The notes beneath the pieces are model-generated. The model was given only the letters and a program-made list of their open reading frames with translations, did no database searches and was not told the DNA's origin. A stretch of 64,000 bases of DNA, from positions 1 to 64,000 of the forward strand of contig JAJDCZ010000003.1 in assembly GCA_029260555.1 (NCBI GenBank). Reading direction: 5' to 3'. The translations under genes were made by a program, and so were the position numbers. Positions within the stretch are counted from its first letter, which is position 1, and each line of letters opens with the position of its first letter. This DNA comes from Phycisphaerales bacterium (GTDB lineage Bacteria; Planctomycetota; Phycisphaerae; Phycisphaerales; UBA1924). Below are positions 50,990-61,100 of the stretch, piece after piece.

Positions 50990-53374
50990 TCACCGATCAA
51001 TAAAGATGCCATGCAGGCTCGATTGCTCGGGGTGTTCATCATTTCGGGTTCCAGTTGAGACTGCCGAGTTGTTGGCGATGCCTGGCCGCCCCGCAGGGTA
51101 GATATCTGCATCCTGCCCCAGATCAATCAGCGCGCTAAAGGAATACACACCCGAGTCTGCATGGTACACATCCTGGCCGCTCGTCCCGAGCGTTGTGCCA
51201 CCCGCGATATGCGTGTCCGTGCCATCAAGATCAATCAGCAGGGCCAGTGCCTGTTGAGAAGCGGCTCCCTGTCCAAGCCCGTCACACCGATACACATCGT
51301 TACCAGCACGGTCGATCAGCATTCCGATGCACTGATCCCATGTCCCCGCCTGGCTGGCTGCGGTCATGGACCAGTACACATCGTCCCCAGCATCATCGAC
51401 CAGTATCCCGATCGCCTGATGGGCTGCAAACGCCTGTCCATATCGATTGCCCATATACAAGTCGCGTCCCGCAGCATCGTGCATGATCCCCATCCCGAAG
51501 TAGTACCCACCAGCCTGTGAAAACTCGCCTGCTTCATAGCGATCATCGCCACTCATGTCATAGATCGCCCCCAGCCCGCCCGCAGCATACCCGCGGATGC
51601 CATAACCGAACCCCTGGCTCATGCCCACGAATACGCCGGGTGTGCCATAGACCGAGCCGAAGTTTGGCCCGTTGGCTTTGTAAATGTCGTTTCCACGCCC
51701 ATCAATGATCATGCCCAGCCCGCGAGGGCCACCCACACCCTGCACCAGTTTCTCACCCAGATACTCATCGCTCCCAGCTTTGTCGATGATCAGGCCGCAG
51801 CCATAGAACCCCGTTCCCATTGCCCAGCCGCTGTCTGGCCCAAGGTTTTCATACCGGTCGTTGCCTGCTTCGTCGATCAGTACACCGATGCCAAACAGCC
51901 CTGCTCCGATGCTGAACTGTTTGGTACACCTGTAGGTATCGTTGCCTTGCTTGTCGATCAGGATGGACAGGCCAAACACCCCCGTTGCAGGCCCGGCAAA
52001 CGCCGCGTTTGATTCATGAATGTCGTCGCCCGCCAGATCAATCACCACTCGATCCCGGATGCCGTTCACAGCGTCAAACACGCTTTTGTTATCGCTATAG
52101 CTATACACATCGTCGCCGCCGACATCCTTGACCTTGGCAATGCGTGTCATGTCATACTGGTTTGAGCCAGAACCGCCTATGACAATCAGCCCGCCTGGTG
52201 TTTGTGCATAGGCCAGAATGTCGCCCTGTACGGCCTGTCTCACAGCCTCAGGTACATCTTCAACAGGCGTATTCCATTGCTCAGGTGCAGGCGTGAGCTG
52301 GTCCAGATCATCTAGTACAGAATCAAACCGTGCCAGATCCCACGCCAGCCTCCACCATGCAAAGTCCATCGAAGCCTGGATTACGCGGATGCTGTCAGTC
52401 GCATTTTCGTCATAGATATAGACCGAATCACAGAGGGTGCTCACCAGTTGAGCAGCGTGGTTCCAGAGCCCCTCCTGGACCTGCCTGCTCTTGAATCGTT
52501 CCTCGCGCTGGGCAGCTTGGGAAGCAAACCCCACAGCACTCCAACCAAGATCCTCAGGCGTCTCGATATCAAGAACCTGACGAATCAGCACATTGACATC
52601 TTCAAGTTGACCCGACGCTGCTGCTTTGACAAGGGTGTTGATCTCAGCTTCAATGGCATCCAGAGCCATCGGCTTGCGAAAAGCTCGCACCACCGAAGAC
52701 AACGAGTTTGGATCAAGTGCATCCGCCTGCGTCTGCTGAAGATGTCTGAGCAGTGCCTTGAGCCCGCCTTGAGCATCAAGAACGCCGAGTTCTTTCGCGT
52801 CGCGGTCAATCATGGCTGCAAACTCGCCATCTGGAACCGCTGCGATCACCCGGTCTCCAAGTCCGCGTCTGATGGTGCCTGTCCAGGTATCCTTGTTGGC
52901 AACTTCGATCACCACCTGCGTTTCAGGCGATTGTTCATCCACATGCCCGCCAGCCGGGACAGATGCGCCGCCATCAGCATCCTCTGCTCGCTTGTATCCA
53001 AGACCCACCCGCTCGCCCACCGTCAACCTGTCAACAATCCCCTTGAACCGCTCCGCTGAATCCACCACCAGCCGATGCTCATCATCAAAGACACCATCTG
53101 CATACAGCGCCATCAGCGTGTCGCCTCGCTTGATACCCGATGTCGATTCAAACCCCGTCCCACCCAGAGGCCCGGGATAAATCCACCCCACAACCACCCC
53201 ATTGCCCGCTGAAGTATCTCTCACAGAAAGCCCCACAAACGGCGTTTCCGTCAAAGGCCTCTCCGGCGGCCCTGCCCACACTCCAGCCTTATACACCGCA
53301 ACATGTCCCGCCCCCCCCGCCCCCCCCGCTAAACCAGCAATCAGCATCAACGAACAAGCAGTGCGACAGAACAT
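50990..53374 (-). CDS. secreted protein with PDZ-like domain and repeated D-x-x-GND-x-Y motifs
   Basis: 794 residues from ATG 53374 (GGAGG 8 bases upstream). Signal peptide with a Gly/Ala-rich end. A PDZ-like domain lies near residues 45-130 (PFVGLSVRDTSAG...GFESTSGIKRGDTLMALY), then a helical middle (about 200-400). The C-terminal half has about twelve repeats of the type G-x-G-x-L-I-D-x-x-G-N-D-x-Y (LIDKQGNDTY, LIDEAGNDRY, IIDKAGSDEY, LIDRAGNDVY), resembling RTX-type calcium loops but with longer spacing. Not an identified enzyme. Convergent with the giant surface-protein gene, with 83 bases between the stops. Confidence 0.85.
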   Translation of the reverse strand: MFCRTACSLMLIAGLAGGAGGAGHVAVYKAGVWAGPPERPLTETPFVGLSVRDTSAGNGVVVGWIYPGPLGGTGFESTSGIKRGDTLMALYADGVFDDEHRLVVDSAERFKGIVDRLTVGERVGLGYKRAEDADGGASVPAGGHVDEQSPETQVVIEVANKDTWTGTIRRGLGDRVIAAVPDGEFAAMIDRDAKELGVLDAQGGLKALLRHLQQTQADALDPNSLSSVVRAFRKPMALDAIEAEINTLVKAAASGQLEDVNVLIRQVLDIETPEDLGWSAVGFASQAAQREERFKSRQVQEGLWNHAAQLVSTLCDSVYIYDENATDSIRVIQASMDFAWWRLAWDLARFDSVLDDLDQLTPAPEQWNTPVEDVPEAVRQAVQGDILAYAQTPGGLIVIGGSGSNQYDMTRIAKVKDVGGDDVYSYSDNKSVFDAVNGIRDRVVIDLAGDDIHESNAAFAGPATGVFGLSILIDKQGNDTYRCTKQFSIGAGLFGIGVLIDEAGNDRYENLGPDSGWAMGTGFYGCGLIIDKAGSDEYLGEKLVQGVGGPRGLGMIIDGRGNDIYKANGPNFGSVYGTPGVFVGMSQGFGYGIRGYAAGGLGAIYDMSGDDRYEAGEFSQAGGYYFGMGIMHDAAGRDLYMGNRYGQAFAAHQAIGILVDDAGDDVYWSMTAASQAGTWDQCIGMLIDRAGNDVYRCDGLGQGAASQQALALLIDLDGTDTHIAGGTTLGTSGQDVYHADSGVYSFSALIDLGQDADIYPAGRPGIANNSAVSTGTRNDEHPEQSSLHGIFIDR

Positions 53375-53413
53375 CAAACAATCCTCCTGCAATATGTCCA
53401 GCTCACTGGCCGG

Positions 53414-54490
53414 TCATTTGACCGTCACACAGCCCGAGCCTGAGCTGATCGATCCGATGCGATACACCGTCTGATCCATGCGCTCGAGCCGTCGGCTCAC
53501 CGAATCTGCAAAGCTGGGTCGAACAATCAATACATACCCGATGCCCATGTTGAAGACCTTCCACATCTCCGCTTCATCAATCCCGCCTTGCTCCTGTAAA
53601 AACCTGAACACACCAGGCACTTTCCAGGCACTTTTCTTAATCTTCGCATCAACCGAGTTCCCCAGCACCCGCGACAGATTCGATGCCAGCCCGCCTCCGG
53701 TAATATGCGCCATCCCCGACACAACCTTCTTCACACGGTAAGCCCGCAAGAGATTCACGATCGGATCAGCATACAGCTTCGTAGGCGTGAGCAGCACCTG
53801 CCCAAGAGTTCGCTGGGCATCAAGCTCCTCATAGACCTTCCCCAGCTTCAAACTGGCATGATCAACCACCCGCCTCACCAGCGAATAGCCATTGGAATGA
53901 ACCCCTGACGAGGCAAGCCCCAGCACCACATCACCGGGTTGAACACGCATCGGGTCCGTCGCCCGGTGCAGCTCAACCACACCCACCGAAAACCCCGCCA
54001 GATCAAACTCCCCAGCGGGATACACATCGGGCATCTCTGCTGTCTCGCCCCCCAGAAGCGCACATCCCGATTCCCGACAAGCCCCAGCGATCCCCGAAAC
54101 GATCTGACTCAACATCGCCTGGTCAACCCGCGGAATCGCAACATAATCCAGAAAAAACAAAGGCTCAGCCCCCTGCACAACCAGGTCATTGACACACATC
54201 GCGACCAGATCGACTCCGATGGTCGAATAGTCATCAAGCGTCGATGCCAGCTTGAGCTTCGTGCCTACACCATCCGTGCAGGCCACCAGCACGGGATCGC
54301 GGTAGTTGCGTTGAAAGAGCTTTTCGTTGTAATCCAGCCGAAAAAGCCCCGCAAATCCCCCCGGATTGGAAATAACCCGTGGGCCGAAGGTCCGCCTCAT
54401 CATTGAGCCGATCGAGCTTGCAAACGCATCACCCGCCTGAATATCCACGCCTGAATCGGCGTAGGTGAGTTTCTTTTTCCGTTTGGCCAT
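53414..54490 (-). CDS. purM: phosphoribosylformylglycinamidine cyclo-ligase (AIR synthetase)
   Basis: 358 residues; fifth step of purine synthesis, ATP-dependent ring closure. A short Lys run (MAKRKKK) precedes YADSGVDIQAGD. Other family blocks: ACTDGVGTKLKLA, GVDLVAMCVNDLVVQGAEPLFFLDY, LLGGETAEMP, SSGVHSNGYSLVRRV and AHITGGGLASNLSRVL. Intact and of normal length. The gene upstream on the other strand, metK, is divergent. Confidence 0.97.
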   Translation of the reverse strand: MAKRKKKLTYADSGVDIQAGDAFASSIGSMMRRTFGPRVISNPGGFAGLFRLDYNEKLFQRNYRDPVLVACTDGVGTKLKLASTLDDYSTIGVDLVAMCVNDLVVQGAEPLFFLDYVAIPRVDQAMLSQIVSGIAGACRESGCALLGGETAEMPDVYPAGEFDLAGFSVGVVELHRATDPMRVQPGDVVLGLASSGVHSNGYSLVRRVVDHASLKLGKVYEELDAQRTLGQVLLTPTKLYADPIVNLLRAYRVKKVVSGMAHITGGGLASNLSRVLGNSVDAKIKKSAWKVPGVFRFLQEQGGIDEAEMWKVFNMGIGYVLIVRPSFADSVSRRLERMDQTVYRIGSISSGSGCVTVK

Positions 54491-54605
54491 GTCAACAGGA
54501 TAGCCTCTGCAGGTGTGCAGTTGCCGGGTGCAGCAGACACATCTACCATGATCTGCGCCAGAGCAAGAATGCCCCGGCTTATCCTCTCACAAAAAAGGGG
54601 CTGTT

Positions 54606-55754
54606 ATGTCTTCCCACTTGTTTACATCCGAATCCGTCTCAATGGGGCATCCTGACAAGGTTGCTGACCAGATCTCTGATGCCATCCTCGATGCACTGCT
54701 CCAGCAGGATCCCAACTCCCGCGTAGCGGTAGAAACCATGGTTTCTACGGGCATGGCCATCGTCGCAGGCGAAGTGACCACACAGGCTTATGTCGAAATC
54801 CCTGAAATCGTCCGGGCCACCATCCGCGAAATCGGCTATATCTCCGGCGATCTTCGCTTTGATGCGGACTCATGCTCGGTCATGTCCACGATCAACCGCC
54901 AGTCTGTTGATATCGCCCGAGGCGTCGATCGCGAGGGTGCAGGAGATCAGGGCATGATGTTCGGCTTTGCTTGCCGCGAAACCCCCGAACTCATGCCTTT
55001 GCCCATCCAGCTCGCCCACAGACTGGTCGAAATGCAGGCTCATGTTCGCCGCGAAAGCATTGTCCCGGGCCTGCGCCCAGATGCCAAAAGCCAGATCACC
55101 GTCGAATACGACAACGGCAAACCCGTCCGCGTCGATACCGTCGTCCTCTCCACTCAACACGACAGTTCATGGAACGAACGCCAGGAACAACTGGGCAGAG
55201 ATGTCATTCAGCACATCATCAAACCCGTCCTTGGCGAGTGGTACAACCCCGGCATCACCATGCATGTCAATCCCACAGGTCGATTTGAAATCGGTGGCCC
55301 CCACGGCGACTGCGGCCTCACGGGCCGAAAAATCATCGTCGATACCTATGGCGGCAGAGGACACCACGGCGGCGGAGCTTTCTCAGGCAAAGACCCCACC
55401 AAGGTCGATCGCTCCGCAGCCTACATGGCTCGACACATCGCCAAAAACATCGTCGCAGCCGACCTTGCCGATGTGTGCGAGGTTCAACTCTCCTACGCCA
55501 TCGGCGTCGCAGAACCCACCAGCGTCTACCTGGATTGCCAGGACACCGCTCGCGTTGATGAAGAAAAACTCTCAAACGCTGTTCGCGAAGTCTTTACCCT
55601 CACTCCCCGTGGCATCATCGAATCACTCGGCCTCCGCAAACCCATCTATGGCCCAACCGCCCGTCACGGCCACTTCGGCAGGGCACCCCAGGGCGACATG
55701 TTCACATGGGAACGCACCGACAAGGCCGATGCCCTCAAACAAGCCTTGAAATAA
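54606..55754 (+). CDS. metK: S-adenosylmethionine synthase
   Basis: 382 residues; forms SAM from methionine and ATP. All three domains are intact: [20 protein letters not shown] (His and Asp of the active site), [33 protein letters not shown] and [24 protein letters not shown] about 4 bases before the ATG is a weak ribosome site. No SAM riboswitch was seen in the 115 bases between purM and metK. Terminator at 55780-55804. Confidence 0.98.
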   Translation: MSSHLFTSESVSMGHPDKVADQISDAILDALLQQDPNSRVAVETMVSTGMAIVAGEVTTQAYVEIPEIVRATIREIGYISGDLRFDADSCSVMSTINRQSVDIARGVDREGAGDQGMMFGFACRETPELMPLPIQLAHRLVEMQAHVRRESIVPGLRPDAKSQITVEYDNGKPVRVDTVVLSTQHDSSWNERQEQLGRDVIQHIIKPVLGEWYNPGITMHVNPTGRFEIGGPHGDCGLTGRKIIVDTYGGRGHHGGGAFSGKDPTKVDRSAAYMARHIAKNIVAADLADVCEVQLSYAIGVAEPTSVYLDCQDTARVDEEKLSNAVREVFTLTPRGIIESLGLRKPIYGPTARHGHFGRAPQGDMFTWERTDKADALKQALK

Positions 55755-55779
55755 AACCACACTTTACATTTCACAAATG

Positions 55780-55804
55780 CCGCGCCCGCAAGGACGCGGT
55801 TTTT
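55780..55804 (+). terminator. intrinsic terminator after metK
   Basis: CCGCG (55780-55784) pairs with CGCGG (55795-55799); after one C-A mismatch CC pairs with GG around a GCAA tetraloop. A five-T run follows. Confidence 0.8.
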
Positions 55805-55821
55805 AATTGAGAGGTAAATAT

Positions 55822-57189
55822 TTAGCAAATAGACCTGTACAACCCGCGATCACGAATATACCCAAGCACACGCTCATCCACTATCTCGCCCAGTGCCTTG
55901 GTATCGTCTTGGTCCAGCATCGTGCGAATATCTGTTGCGACAGCTGTAACAATCGGCGTCTTTACGATCGCATTCTCCCACATGCTGAGCTGGTGATCTG
56001 ACCACACGCCAAGCTCGCGCATCATGCTCATGAACAACTCGCTTGAATCAAAAGGCTCGCGCAGCTGAACCGCCAGTTCGGCATTTTCAAGAATCTTATC
56101 ATAAAGACGCCATCGGTGAAACGCTACAGCCTGATCAGACCCGATTAGCAAAAACACCTTCTTTTGCCCCACGATCTGTCTCACTCGCTGAATCGTGTCC
56201 GCCGAATAGCTGGGTTGGTCTACCTGCACCCGCGTGAGTTCCTCATCCCACACCTTCGCCCGAGGTACATCCCCAATCGCAAGCTCCAGCATCGCCACGC
56301 GATCCGCATCACTGGCAACAGGGCCGGATTGTTTATGAGGCGATCTCGCTGCAGGAACAAACACAAGCAATAAATGTCCGCAGCCCGGGTGTTGCGTTTC
56401 AAGTTCATCACGAGCTGCAGCTGCACACCGAACATGTCCAACATGAGGCGGATCAAAAGTTCCACCAAAGATCACCACCCCTCCTTCCACAGCCTCGCCA
56501 CAAAATAACTCTGGCGTTTCAGACTCTGGAGATTCAGATTGAGTGAGTTCTTGAACCGTATCAATCAGCCGTCGTCGAGCTGCTCTCAGCCCAGCACTTG
56601 TCTGGCTTGCCAGCCTGATCATCGCCCGGATCAGCCCGGGCTTGCTTACAAGATCAATCAACACTCGACCTGCATCCGTCCTTCCATCAGGCTTGATCCA
56701 ACCCACCACCGGCTCGGGTAATGTCTGGTCAAAGGGGTCGCTGATGCCTCGGATCACACGCCAGCGAAGTCCACGCTCTTCACACGCAGCTGCAAACGCA
56801 TGGGATTCAGTATCCACCAGCATCGCGCCGGTCTGCTCGTGCAGCTCAGCTTTGGCAGTGGGGGTCAGGATCGGCGCATCAACCCCCGCGATGGTAACAC
56901 CCCTTGAGCTGGCGTTGTAGCGTTTGCCATCAGAAGCAACCACCTCGCTGATCGCCGGTGCAAGCTCAGCAAGTTCCACCAGACCGCCAGCAACACCAAA
57001 CAATATCACAGCCAGAGTGTTACTCGCGTGCTTGCAAACCGCACGCTTCACAGCGTCCACCCCCGGACCACTCACTACAACGCGAATCTGCACATGCAAA
57101 CGGATATCGTTCAACGCCTTGCGGGCAGCTTTGGCTTCGATGCCAAGCGGGCACACCACCAGAATCGTGTTTGATTGTTCGTGAGCCAC
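55822..57189 (-). CDS. nucleosidase-phosphorylase (HpnG-like) fused to nicotinate-nucleotide adenylyltransferase
   Basis: 455 residues from GTG 57189. Residues 1-215 are a nucleoside phosphorylase/MTA-SAH nucleosidase-type fold: FGVAGGL (64-70), the substrate Glu in VDTES (125-129) and RGISDPFD (147-154), closest in style to the hopanoid-associated phosphorylase HpnG. After a linker (about 215-235), residues 236-455 are NadD: GGTFDPPHVGH (242-252), GSDQAVAFHRW, and a shortened C-terminal ATDIRTML where ISSTxIR is usual. NadD makes deamido-NAD from nicotinate mononucleotide. The fusion is unusual; NadD is normally a separate protein of about 200 residues. Confidence 0.88.
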   Translation of the reverse strand: MAHEQSNTILVVCPLGIEAKAARKALNDIRLHVQIRVVVSGPGVDAVKRAVCKHASNTLAVILFGVAGGLVELAELAPAISEVVASDGKRYNASSRGVTIAGVDAPILTPTAKAELHEQTGAMLVDTESHAFAAACEERGLRWRVIRGISDPFDQTLPEPVVGWIKPDGRTDAGRVLIDLVSKPGLIRAMIRLASQTSAGLRAARRRLIDTVQELTQSESPESETPELFCGEAVEGGVVIFGGTFDPPHVGHVRCAAAARDELETQHPGCGHLLLVFVPAARSPHKQSGPVASDADRVAMLELAIGDVPRAKVWDEELTRVQVDQPSYSADTIQRVRQIVGQKKVFLLIGSDQAVAFHRWRLYDKILENAELAVQLREPFDSSELFMSMMRELGVWSDHQLSMWENAIVKTPIVTAVATDIRTMLDQDDTKALGEIVDERVLGYIRDRGLYRSIC

Positions 57190-57239
57190 GCTATGAGCGT
57201 AGGTTCAGTATGACGGATTCAGCGCCTTGACCTGAAAGC

Positions 57240-57698
57240 TCAAAAATCCGGATCGACCATCATCAGCTGTTGGCCGAGCTGTTCATCAGCAGGGTCGAGC
57301 CTCATCGCTTCGATGTCCAGCTCCGGGAATCTCTGATACACCTCGTCAGCCTTGAGCCTGGCAGCGATCGTCTCCCCATAGAGCGTACACACCGAATACC
57401 GCGCTCCCTCAGTCCCCGCATGGATCTTCACCAGATACTCACGCCCCACAAGTTGGCCAATCAGATCGTGATCTGGAGCTGCCTCCGTTGCAATCTGGTC
57501 ATACCGATTCAGAAGCCGATCTCCAGGCACAGGATTCAAAACCGCAGGCCCCAGCTGATCCGCTTGGGAGCCCGCTGGTTTCAGATGCACCGCAACCATC
57601 GCAAGCCACAATCCACCCGCCAGCACAAAGGCAAACCGCACTGCAGGCATATGTGCCAGCCTGGTCAACACCGATCCCGATTCATTCGTTGAACTCAT
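57240..57698 (-). CDS. membrane-anchored protein of unknown function
   Basis: 152 residues with one N-terminal transmembrane helix (about residues 18-42) and a soluble part (GREYLVKIHAGTEGARYSVCTLYGETIAARLKADEVYQRFPELD). It precedes the fusion gene on the same strand (50-base gap), probably in one operon. No family recognised. Confidence 0.65.
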   Translation of the reverse strand: MSSTNESGSVLTRLAHMPAVRFAFVLAGGLWLAMVAVHLKPAGSQADQLGPAVLNPVPGDRLLNRYDQIATEAAPDHDLIGQLVGREYLVKIHAGTEGARYSVCTLYGETIAARLKADEVYQRFPELDIEAMRLDPADEQLGQQLMMVDPDF

Positions 57699-57905
57699 AC
57701 CCAGTCAATCGACTATTCCAGCCTGAATCTGAACACCCCCCTCTTACATCCCCGCACACATCAAAACACCACGCGATAAGCATTTTCGGACTCAAAGATC
57801 GCATGCTGAGGTTCTGCATAATGCTTTGAGTTTCATCCCAAACTCAGTATCCCTATCCCACAGACCCACCAATCAAGACTTTCCTTTTGGAACCACCCTC
57901 TCACC

Positions 57906-57935
57906 TTGTCGCGTTGATAATTCGTTGACTACAAT
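57906..57935 (+). promoter_or_regulatory. candidate promoter of tRNA-Glu
   Basis: TTGTCG (57906-57911), 18-base spacer and TACAAT (57930-57935), 38 bases before the tRNA. Confidence 0.5.
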
Positions 57936-57973
57936 GGTCGCACGCTCAAGAGCAGCTTCTGCTGTGAGCCTCA

Positions 57974-58047
57974 GGCCCCGTCGTCTAGCCAGGTTAGGAC
58001 ACCAGGTTTTCATCCTGGTAACACGAGTTCGAATCTCGTCGGGGTCA
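57974..58047 (+). tRNA. tRNA-Glu (UUC)
   Basis: 74 bases fold as a cloverleaf. Acceptor GGCCCCG pairs with CGGGGTC (one G-T pair), the D-arm begins TCGTCTAG, the anticodon arm CCAGG-TTTTCAT-CCTGG carries anticodon TTC, and the T-arm is ACGAG-TTCGAAT-CTCGT. The discriminator is A and the CCA is not encoded. A small hairpin (58050-58070) follows. Mfd starts 127 bases downstream. Confidence 0.95.
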
Positions 58048-58174
58048 TTAGCGAATCATTGCGGTTCGCTCACGCACGACTCAGTGACCATGCTGAGCAG
58101 TGCAAAAATAAGGCAGATTCCAGCGAAGGGCCGATTCTTACACATCGGCCTGCGCCTTTGCGCGCACTTTTCCC

Positions 58175-61100
58175 ATGCACACCCCACCAACCCATCCCGT
58201 TCAGGTGTTCCAGAGTCTCAGTCAGATCAATCAACTGGCTGAAACTCTCGCTCAAGGCAACCACGCTCTGGCTGTCGGCGGCGCTGGTTCATCTACAGCC
58301 CTCATCACCGGTGCTCTGGCCCAACTGCTCTCACGCACCATCATCCTCGTCGTAGCCCACCTTGATGATGTCGACCAGGCTCAGGCAGAACTGGCTTCCT
58401 GCTCTGTACAGACGCTCAGCTTGCCCGCTCTGGAAGTTCTCCCCGGCGAATCACAAGCAAGCCCCATCCTCATTGCTGAACGCCTCCACGCCATGAAACT
58501 GGCCACCACGCTCGATCCAGATCAGTCGCGCATCGTCATCTGCTCCATTCAATCACTCATGCAGAGTTTGCCGCCGTTGAATCAGCTGGATCAGCTGTGC
58601 TGTACGCTGACGCTTGGCCAGACGATCGACCCTCGCAAACTCTTGAACTGGCTTGGTGCAGCTGGGTATCACCGTGTAGACACCATTGAAGAGCCCGGCG
58701 ATCTTGCTGTTCGAGGCGGGATCATTGACATCTTCCCCGCAGCAGCCACCAACGCCTCAGACTCAGGTTCCACCGCAGGCATCCCTCTCCGCCTTGATTT
58801 CTTCGATGATGAGCTCGAATCCATCCACGAAATCGACCTGGACACCATGGGCTCAGATCGCATCATCAATCGCGTTGACCTCATCACCGCAGACCTGCAA
58901 CATGCTCAAGGCCTTGCTACCAACTCAAGTACAGGCGACGACCCCCTCTGCTTTCTGGATCTACTCCCTGCTGGTTGCATCTCCATCCTGGCAGACACAC
59001 CCGAAGTTGTCGAGCAAGGTCGAGGCTACTACCAAAGGCTTACCGATTCCAAAGGCGTTCTGGGACCACCCGCAGTCTTCAAAAAACTTCAACAGCGTTT
59101 TGCAGCTCATGCCGAGATCAACCACTACGCGACAGGCTCGACATTCGCCAATCAAAAAGCCATCGAGCTTCCCATTGTGCCCCTGCTCGATCTGCCTGAA
59201 GATGTCGCATCGTCATACCGCAAGCTGACCGAACTCGTTGATGCCCAGAACACCGTCTGCATCACCTGCCAGAACCAGGGCGAACTGCAACGCCACACCG
59301 AGCTTCTGGCTGCCCACGCGCCTTCAGTCAAAACAACAACCATGTCCTGCTTCGTTAATCGAGGCTTCATCATCAAGACCGATCGTTCCACGACCATCCT
59401 GCCTTACCACGAGCTTTTACATCGCTACGAAACCCGCCGCCGAACCTCGCGAGGCATCCGCTCTGCCCGCGCCATGGATACCTTCCTTGATCTCGAGCCC
59501 GGCGACTATGTCGTCCACGCAGATCATGGCATCGCCCTGTACGAAGGGCTTTCAACCATGCGCCGCACTCGCAAGGACACAGCTGTACCAACCATCGCTG
59601 AAGCACGCAAGGGTAAACGCAAATCCCAAGGCCCCATCGAAGAGTTCCTCTCGCTCAAGTTCTCAGGCAAATCCCGCCTCCATGTCCCCGCTGCTCAAAT
59701 CGACAAGGTCCAGAAATATGTCGGAGGCTTCAAAGGCAAACCTCCCCTCTCCGTCCTCGGCAGCAAAAAATGGCAATCACAGAAAAACCGCGTCAGCGAA
59801 TCCGTCCGCGATCTGGCAAGCGAACTGCTCCGCGTCCGCGCTGCCCGTCAGCATCTGCCCGGCATCCGCTACCCCGCTGACACCCTCTGGCAAAAAGAGT
59901 TCGAAGCAGAGTTCCCCTATCAGGAAACCGAAGATCAACTCGCATCCATGGCTGAGATCAAACGCGACATGCAATCGCCCAGACCCATGGACCGCCTGCT
60001 CTGTGGCGATGTCGGCTTTGGCAAAACCGAACTCGCCATTCGTGCTGCATTCAAAGTCTGCGAGTCAGGCAGGCAAGTCGCAGTGCTCGTCCCCACAACA
60101 GTCCTGGCAGAACAACACGCCCAGACTTTCTCCCAGCGATTTGCAGACTACCCCTTCAAAGTCAAAGCAATCTCGCGCTTCAAAACAACCAAACAGATCA
60201 ACGAAGTTCTCGAAGCTCTCAAAAAAGGTCATGTTGATCTCATCATCGGCACCCATCGCCTGCTCTCCAAAGATGTCCACTTTGCAGACCTGGGCCTTGT
60301 CGTCATTGATGAAGAACAGCGCTTCGGCGTTGAGCACAAGGAAAAACTCCTTCAGATGCGTCTGGCTGCCGATGTGCTCACACTCAGCGCCACGCCCATC
60401 CCCCGCACGCTTCACATGTCCATGCTGGGCTTGCGTGATATCTCAAGCCTCACCACCGCGCCGCTTGATCGCCAGTCTGTCGTCACCGAGGTGATCCCCT
60501 ACAACCCCAAACGCATTGCCCAGGCAATCGCTCGTGAGCACGCCCGCCAGGGGCAGGTTTATTTTGTTCACAATCGCGTCTACAACATTAAATCAATCGC
60601 AGACGAGGTCCAGAAACTTGCTCCCGATGCTCGCATCGTCATAGGCCATGGCCAGATGCCCCCCCGTGAACTCGAACAGGTCATGCTCACATTCATGCAG
60701 CGAAAAGCTGACATCCTCGTCGCGACCACCATCATCGAATCAGGCATCGACAATCCCACCGCCAACACCATGTTCATCATGGATGCTGACCGCTTTGGTC
60801 TGGCAGACCTGCACCAGCTCAGAGGCCGCGTCGGTCGCCACCGCCATCGGGCGTATTGCTATCTGCTCCTGCCTCTGGATCGAGCCTCAGGCGAAAAAGC
60901 CAAACGAAGACTCAAAGCCATGGAACAATACTCCATGCTCGGCGCAGGATTCAAAATCGCCATGCGCGATCTGGAAATCCGCGGTGCTGGCAACCTGCTG
61001 GGCACAGAACAGTCAGGCCACATCGCAACCGTAGGCTATGAAATGTATTGCCGGCTCCTTGATGAAGCTGTCAACGATCTTAATAACGAACCCAAAGCTC

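Noticed and set aside
54491-54605. SAM riboswitch before metK
   Set aside because: The 115-base gap between purM and metK shows no SAM-I, SAM-II or SAM-IV core; only the Shine-Dalgarno-like GGGGC is visible.
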